Shown piece after piece: positions 49,848-54,562 of a stretch of 54,562 nucleotides of DNA. The position numbers were made by a program, and so were the translations under genes. The notes under the pieces were generated by a model. The model saw only the letters and a program-made list of their open reading frames with translations, had not been told where the DNA came from and searched no databases. Source of the DNA: Gemmatimonadota bacterium (GTDB taxonomy: Bacteria > Gemmatimonadota > Gemmatimonadetes > Gemmatimonadales > Gemmatimonadaceae). Every line of letters starts with the position of its first letter. The stretch's first letter is position 1. The stretch lies in assembly GCA_947462095.1 (NCBI GenBank), contig CANHNQ010000007.1:1-54562 (forward strand). The letters are read 5' to 3'.

Positions 49848-52711
49848 CACGCCTGCGTGTGCTGCCGCTCGATCTCGAGCGTCGTCGCCGGGAGACCACG
49901 GCCGGATCGAGTCTCGCGCCCGCCATACAGGGCCTCGCCGACGAACTCGAGCCGCTCCTGCACAGTGCCCTCCCGATTCCCCGTCAGAAGGCCCGTCTCA
50001 CGCGCGTCGGGGGACGCTGCCCAGCGCATGGTATCCTGCTCGAGTTCGATCCCTGGTCGCCGCATGCACATCGCTGTGAGCGCTGCGCACGCGTCGTGAC
50101 CGGCGTCGAGCACGACGACTGGTGGGCGATGGGGGCGCAACTCTACGTCGCGGAGCGTGCGGTTCATGCAGCCACGCTGTACGTCCTGCGCGGCGAGTCG
50201 CGACATGCCGATCTCGCCGTGCGCATTCTCGGGGAACTGTCCGAGCGCTACGACCAATGGCCCAATCGCGACAACGTGCTTGGCCCGACGCGGCCATTCT
50301 TCAGCACGTACCTCGAGTCGATCTGGCTCATCAACATCTGTCATGCGCTCGATCTGCTCGAAGCCGCGCTCGCGCCCGGAGCCGACTCGGTCGGCGCACG
50401 GCTGCGCGAGCGCCTCATCGCCCCCAGTGCGGCGCTGATCTCGTCGTATCACGAGGGCACCTCGAATCGGCAGGTGTGGAACGAGGTCGCCATCCTGTCA
50501 GCGTTCCAGCTCCTCGATGACCAGCGCGCCTTCGAGCGCCGGCTCGGCGCCGATCAGTCGTTGCTGGCGTTGATGGAGCAAGGGCTGCTCGCCGATGGCA
50601 CGTGGTACGAAGGCGAGAATTACCACCTGTTTGCGCACCGCGGGCTCTGGTACGGCGTACAACTCCTTGCTGCCGCCGGCGTGTCGCTGCCGCCACGGCT
50701 CGGTGACCGCTACGCGGCCGGATTTGTCACGCCGTTCCTCGGTCTGCTCCCCGACGAAACCATCCCGTCGCGGCGTGACGCGCAATACGCCGTGTCCATT
50801 CGTCAGTGGCGATTCGCCGAGTGGTGCGAACTTGGCTATGCCCATCGTGCCGACCCCCGCCTCGCCGGGCTGCTGTCGCGACTCTACGACGGGCCGTTCA
50901 CGCAGCATGCGAGTGGGCGCGCCCGCTCCACGGCCGACGCCGAGCGGAATGAGGCACCGTCGTCGCTCTCGCGGGCGGATCTGTCGTGGCGATCGGTGCT
51001 CATGGCGACCCCCCACCCCGTGCCGCCGGCCACGTGGGCGCCCGCCAGCGTGGTCCTCCCCTCGCAAGGCATCGCGGTGCTGCGTCGCGAACAGGGGCAC
51101 GTGTACGTCGCGCTAGAAGGTGGCCACGCCGGCAGCGGGCATGGGCACCCGGACCGGCTCGCCCTCACCCTGCAGACCGGCGCCGAACGTTGGCTGCAGG
51201 ATCCCGGCACGGGCAGCTACGTGGAGCGTACGCTGCACTGGTATCGCAGCACGCTGGCCCATCACGCGCCGCTCGTGAACGGTGCGTCGCAACCGCCCGC
51301 CGCCGCCGCGCTCCTCGCCTTCGAAGATCGCGGGGGCATGGGGTGGATACGCAAGTGGGCCATGATCGGGCAGGGTATTCACGCCACCCGTACCGTCGTG
51401 GTGTGCGAGAGCTACTGCGTCGACGTCCTCGAGTGGGACCGCGCGCATGACACGGCCACCGCCGCCGCCACCGCCGACATCACGATCACGCTCCCACTCT
51501 GCGCCGGCGCACTCCACACCAGTCCTGACACCTTCGTGCCGGCGGCGCGTGAGGGCGCCGGCGGGCTCGAAGACGGATTCGAGTTTCTGCAGGAGGTCGC
51601 CGAGGTCGCCATCCGCGGCACGGCCGTGATCGACGCGATCGCCGTCTCCGGCAACGGAGCGCACAGCCATCACGCCAACGCGCGACTGGTGCTCGCCGCC
51701 AACGTCCCCGCCACGCTGCTTCGCGCGCGTGCACCCGGAGCGCCCGGGTACGAGCCGATTGCACGGCACGCCGTCGACTTGCACGGTGCATCCGGTCGAC
51801 TGGTGTCCGTCTGGCAGTGGCAGCCCGCACCGTCAGTGTCGGCCGTGGAGCGCGTGCTCCTCGACGCCACCGGCGGGTCGGTACCGGTGGCTCGCGTGAC
51901 CACCGCCGACGGGACCACCGCCGTACACGGGGCGGCGCCGCACGGCTGGCACATTGAGCTCCTGGCCCGGCACGCGCGGAGCAGCGTCGATCTCGAGGGG
52001 CTCGTCGCGATGGACGCGTCCGCTCCCCAGCCCGCCGCGGACGGCATCGATCGCAGTGACGGCGAGCGCGACGCCGTTGAATCCCGTGGCGCCCCGGTCG
52101 TGTTGCCACTCCTCGCCACGCTGGGCGAAGCGCAGTACCTCCGGACCGAGGAATCGTGGAGCGAGGCCGGCGCACCCACCGCCACCGTGCACGTCGCGGG
52201 GAATGGAGAGCAGGTGATCGTGGACGTCGAGGCGTTCACCGGCGCCGTCGTGCTCCCCGATGCCGCCGACAACCCGCTCGACAACGAGCGCGCCCAGGTG
52301 AACAGCGACGGTGTGCAGTGGTACTGGGGGGGCGACGACGGCCAGTGGAGTCAGGCGGCGCTCTGTACCCCCGCGCCCTCCGGCGGTGCGCTCCTCATGA
52401 CCCGGTTGGTGCCCGGTACCTGGCCACTCCCGCAGGCCGCGTGGACGGCGCTCCCGCATGCGCGCGGCTGGCGCGTTCGCTTCACGTGGGCCGTCGCCGA
52501 TCTCCCGTTGGCGCCCGACGGAACCGTCCGCTTCGACCTCGTCGTCAACGAGCGTCCTCCCCACCGGGTGCGCCGACGCGGGCAACTCGTGCTCAGCGGA
52601 CGGCAGGGCGCCCCGCCGTCTGCCACCACCTTCGCCTACCTGCGCGGCGACCGACACGCGCCCCTGCACGCGCTTCGGTTTCAGCTCCGTCCTCAACGCC
52701 CCGGCCGCTGA
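49844..52711 (+). CDS. Heparinase II/III-family polysaccharide lyase, cytoplasmic
   Basis: The protein has 955 residues. Residues 1-380 form a helical toroid (DYDQWPNRDNVLG-type LSERYDQWPNRDNVLG, SYHEGTSNRQVWNEVAILSAF, GTWYEGENYHLFAHRGLWYG) with an N-terminal Cys/His cluster (GGRCPAHG ... HRCERCARVV) that probably binds zinc. The heparinase II/III beta-domain follows: GGHAGSGHGHPDRLALTL, LQDPGTGSY and LAHHAPLVNG. Relatives eliminate uronic acid units from glycosaminoglycans or alginate. No signal peptide is visible; the first residues (MTRLRVLPLDLERRRRE) are charged, so it probably acts in the cytoplasm on imported oligosaccharides. The start is coupled to the binding-protein stop. An acidic, Pro-rich C-terminal third is unassigned. 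Confidence 0.9.
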   Translation: MTRLRVLPLDLERRRRETTAGSSLAPAIQGLADELEPLLHSALPIPRQKARLTRVGGRCPAHGILLEFDPWSPHAHRCERCARVVTGVEHDDWWAMGAQLYVAERAVHAATLYVLRGESRHADLAVRILGELSERYDQWPNRDNVLGPTRPFFSTYLESIWLINICHALDLLEAALAPGADSVGARLRERLIAPSAALISSYHEGTSNRQVWNEVAILSAFQLLDDQRAFERRLGADQSLLALMEQGLLADGTWYEGENYHLFAHRGLWYGVQLLAAAGVSLPPRLGDRYAAGFVTPFLGLLPDETIPSRRDAQYAVSIRQWRFAEWCELGYAHRADPRLAGLLSRLYDGPFTQHASGRARSTADAERNEAPSSLSRADLSWRSVLMATPHPVPPATWAPASVVLPSQGIAVLRREQGHVYVALEGGHAGSGHGHPDRLALTLQTGAERWLQDPGTGSYVERTLHWYRSTLAHHAPLVNGASQPPAAAALLAFEDRGGMGWIRKWAMIGQGIHATRTVVVCESYCVDVLEWDRAHDTATAAATADITITLPLCAGALHTSPDTFVPAAREGAGGLEDGFEFLQEVAEVAIRGTAVIDAIAVSGNGAHSHHANARLVLAANVPATLLRARAPGAPGYEPIARHAVDLHGASGRLVSVWQWQPAPSVSAVERVLLDATGGSVPVARVTTADGTTAVHGAAPHGWHIELLARHARSSVDLEGLVAMDASAPQPAADGIDRSDGERDAVESRGAPVVLPLLATLGEAQYLRTEESWSEAGAPTATVHVAGNGEQVIVDVEAFTGAVVLPDAADNPLDNERAQVNSDGVQWYWGGDDGQWSQAALCTPAPSGGALLMTRLVPGTWPLPQAAWTALPHARGWRVRFTWAVADLPLAPDGTVRFDLVVNERPPHRVRRRGQLVLSGRQGAPPSATTFAYLRGDRHAPLHALRFQLRPQRPGR

Positions 52712-52716
52712 GCCGC

Positions 52717-52724
52717 TATCTTCG
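52717..52724 (+). promoter_or_regulatory. TATCTTCG promoter-like element before the TrmJ-like gene
   Basis: TATCTTCG (7 of 8 matches to TAnnTTTG) begins 6 bases after the heparinase stop, 75 bases before the ATG at 52800. It would give a leader of about 70 bases containing a CGGGG/CCCCG hairpin (52770-52787). No -33 box is visible. Confidence 0.33.
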
Positions 52725-52799
52725 ACTCGGCGGGGCAGGTCGTCCCGCGTGCCTCCGTCCCTCCCGTACCGGGGGAGGCGGTCCCCGAATTCCCGTCGG

Positions 52800-53648
52800 A
52801 TGTCCGAATCTGTAATGACCGCCGTCACGGTGGTCCTGTACGAGTCGCAGGATCCTATCAACATCGGCGCCGTCGTGCGCGCGATGAAGAACATGGGCGC
52901 GGTCGATCTTCGCCTGATTCGTCCGTGTCACTACGATCTCAATCGGCTCGAACAGATCGCGCATGATACGCGCGATGTCGTGGCGCGCATCCGCCACTTC
53001 GAGACGATCGACGACGCGCTCGCCGACTGCCGCTATGTCGTGGCGTTCTCGGGACGGCGGCGCGCCGCCAAGTGGGCGCGCCACACGCCGCGCACGGCAG
53101 CGGTCGATCTGCTCGCACATGCGCAGCACGGTCGCGTCGCCATCATGTTCGGCCGCGAAGATCATGGCCTCCCCAACGACGCGCTCGATCGCGCGCACGC
53201 CGTCGCGACGATCCCGACCACCGAGCACTTCTCGCTGAATGTCGCGCAGGCGTGTCTGTTGGCGCTCTACGAATGTCACCTGCTGGCCGGCGACGCCACC
53301 AAGAAGCTCGCGGGCCCGAAGCACGCGAAGGGCGCGCCCACCATGGAGGAGTTCGAGCTCACCTTCCGCGACGCGGAGAAAGCACTGGAGGCGCTGTCGT
53401 ACTTCAAGACGCGCAGCCCCGAGCTCATCATGCGCTCCATGCGGGCGCTCGTGTTCCGGGCGGAGCCCGATGCTCGCGAGCTGCTGCTCGTCCGGACGGC
53501 CAGCATCGAGGTCCTGCGGACGATCGAGCGTGAATCGCGACTCGCGGTCGCGCGCGCGCTGGCCAGCCAAGACGTCACCCACGCCGCCGCCGCACCTGAC
53601 GACCGGCAGGACGGCGAGGCGCCGGACGAGGGCGGGGCTGGCGCGTGA
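52800..53648 (+). CDS. TrmJ-like (SpoU family) RNA 2'-O-methyltransferase
   Basis: The protein has 282 residues. The SpoU/TrmH knot features are clear: VTVVLYESQDPINIGAVVRAMKNMG at the N-terminus (SAM-domain start), AIMFGREDHGLPNDALDRA, and the knot motif IPTTEHFSLNVAQACLLALYE. This order matches TrmJ, which methylates position 32 of tRNAs, rather than the 23S enzymes. It is cytoplasmic. The ATG at 52800 is used; the in-frame ATG at 52815 is possible, and GTG at 52749 is unlikely. Its stop overlaps the aminotransferase start by four bases (GTGA). The C-terminal extension (about 40 residues, Ala/Asp-rich) is not conserved. Confidence 0.9.
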   Translation: MSESVMTAVTVVLYESQDPINIGAVVRAMKNMGAVDLRLIRPCHYDLNRLEQIAHDTRDVVARIRHFETIDDALADCRYVVAFSGRRRAAKWARHTPRTAAVDLLAHAQHGRVAIMFGREDHGLPNDALDRAHAVATIPTTEHFSLNVAQACLLALYECHLLAGDATKKLAGPKHAKGAPTMEEFELTFRDAEKALEALSYFKTRSPELIMRSMRALVFRAEPDARELLLVRTASIEVLRTIERESRLAVARALASQDVTHAAAAPDDRQDGEAPDEGGAGA

Positions 53649-54562
53649 CTCGCGGGATTCCCTTCGCCGGACTGCCGGACGACGACTGGCGCGCACGCGC
53701 CGCCGACGTCATTCCCGGTGGGAGTTCGACAGGGAGCCGACGCCCCGACGTGCTGTATGGCTCACGCGCGCGCGATGCGGCCGTGCCGACGCATTATGAA
53801 CGGGCCGAGGGGTGTTATCTGTGGTCCCCCGATGGGCGGCGGTTCATCGATTGCGGCATGGCGCTTGGGGCCGTCGGGATCGGGTACGCCGACGCGTCCA
53901 TCACGCGGGCCGTCATCGAGGCGGCGTCGCGTGGAAACATCTCGGCACTGCCGCATCGGCTGGAGGTCGAGGTCGCCGAGCGCCTCGTGCAGGTGATCCC
54001 GTCGGCGGAGCAGGTGCGCTTCCTGCGCACCGGGGCGGAGGCCAATGCGGCCGCGATCCGGCTCGCCCGCGCGCTCACGGGACGCGAGCTGATCGTGGCC
54101 TGCGGCTACTTCGGCTGGCTGGATTGGTGCAGCGACGCGGACGGCGTGCCCGTGTCCGTGCAGCAGGCCGTGACCTGGGTACCGTTCAACGACATCGACG
54201 CGCTCGACACCGCGGTGTCGCAACTCGCGGCGCCACCGGCGGCGATCATCGTCGAGCCGCTCGTGCATGGCATGGCCAGCGTTGCGTGGCTCCAAGCGGC
54301 AAGGCGTCTCGCCGATCGCACCGGTGCGGTCCTCATTTTCGACGAAGTGAAGACCGCGTTCCGCGTGCGGACCGGTGGCGTGCAGGAGCTGACCGGCGTC
54401 ACCCCCGATCTCACGACGCTCGGCAAGGCCATGGCCAACGGCTATCCCGTGTCGGCGGTCGTGGGGCGCGCCGGTGTGATGGAAGTCGCGCAACGCACCT
54501 GGATCTCGTCCACCGCCGCCACCGAGAGCACCGGGCTCGCGGCCACGCACGCCGTGCTCGAC
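53645..54562 (+). CDS. PLP-dependent class III aminotransferase (HemL-like), 3' end missing
   Basis: The first 306 residues are in the window; the frame is open at its right edge. The start is GTG at 53645, overlapping the TrmJ-like stop by four bases. Family features are IPGGSSTGSRRPDVLYG, GCYLWSPDGRRFIDCGMALGAVGIGY, the cofactor loop LRTGAEANAAAIRLARALTGRE, an aromatic GYFGWLDW segment, IFDEVKTAFR (Asp that holds the pyridine N) and the Schiff-base Lys261 in LGKAMANGYPVSAVVG. It resembles glutamate-1-semialdehyde aminomutase and related aminotransferases. GYFGWLDWCSDADGVP differs from true HemL (usually GxYHGxxD), so the substrate is not assigned. The link to an RNA methyltransferase is probably positional. 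Confidence 0.9.
   Translation, partial: MTRGIPFAGLPDDDWRARAADVIPGGSSTGSRRPDVLYGSRARDAAVPTHYERAEGCYLWSPDGRRFIDCGMALGAVGIGYADASITRAVIEAASRGNISALPHRLEVEVAERLVQVIPSAEQVRFLRTGAEANAAAIRLARALTGRELIVACGYFGWLDWCSDADGVPVSVQQAVTWVPFNDIDALDTAVSQLAAPPAAIIVEPLVHGMASVAWLQAARRLADRTGAVLIFDEVKTAFRVRTGGVQELTGVTPDLTTLGKAMANGYPVSAVVGRAGVMEVAQRTWISSTAATESTGLAATHAVLD

Overview
The window is a GC-rich bacterial chromosome segment densely packed with genes. It holds 40 protein-coding genes that I can support, two of them cut by the window edges. I see no rRNA, tRNA, CRISPR array, insertion sequence or phage gene. A SusC/SusD pair, a TamA/TamB pair, several secreted peptidases with Gly/Ala/Pro-rich leaders, and promoter-like elements resembling the Bacteroidota -7 box point to a Gram-negative member of the FCB group. 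The overall style fits Gemmatimonadota (Gemmatimonas-like) best. This taxonomic call is inference from gene content and style, not from a marker gene.

Layout. 1-5039: the end of susC, then susD, converging on a secreted zinc metalloprotease; the gap between them holds a heptanucleotide repeat array folded around a strong hairpin. 5253-8335: TspO, a small membrane protein, a zinc-ribbon/SH3 protein, a GspG-like pseudopilin and glutamyl-Q tRNA(Asp) synthetase. 8332-11874 (minus): an unusual redox operon of a four-histidine membrane protein, a second membrane protein, two Tat-exported Rieske proteins and an M20 peptidase. 12072-18955: tamA-tamB. 18986-22134 (minus): a UbiB/AarF kinase overlapping an SDR, and an Ig-like lipoprotein. 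22262-25743: a eukaryotic-type deoxyribose-phosphate aldolase and a two-domain ALDH16-type dehydrogenase. 25824-31480: an M3 oligopeptidase, a class II photolyase fused to a renalase-like oxidoreductase, and an orphan sugar-type binding lipoprotein. 31605-35423 (minus): an NSS sodium symporter with a 33-residue companion protein, an amidohydrolase and a DUF502 protein. 35540-42115: an S9 peptidase coupled to an AIM24-family protein, and arginine decarboxylase coupled to a Yip1-family protein. 42203-43500 (minus): Mn-type superoxide dismutase and DedA. 43660-52711: a glycan-oriented cluster (GH38 enzyme, Dpp/Opp-type permeases, binding protein, heparinase II/III lyase). 52800-54562: a TrmJ-like rRNA/tRNA methyltransferase and the start of a class III aminotransferase.

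Themes. Many neighbours are translationally coupled: TGATG one-base overlaps occur at 14315, 31706, 34833 and 38551, and ATGA/GTGA four-base overlaps at 41396, 47253, 49844 and 53645. Several starts are TTG or GTG. The peptidases, TspO, SOD, photolyase and Rieske proteins suggest an aerobic, light- and oxidant-exposed heterotroph living on peptides and polysaccharides. The strongest candidates for something under-described are the double-Rieske/four-His operon, the photolyase-renalase fusion, the NSS symporter microprotein, the DERA-ALDH16 pair, and the short-spaced TAnnTTnG elements that suggest leaderless mRNAs. No stretch longer than 300 bases lacks a gene.
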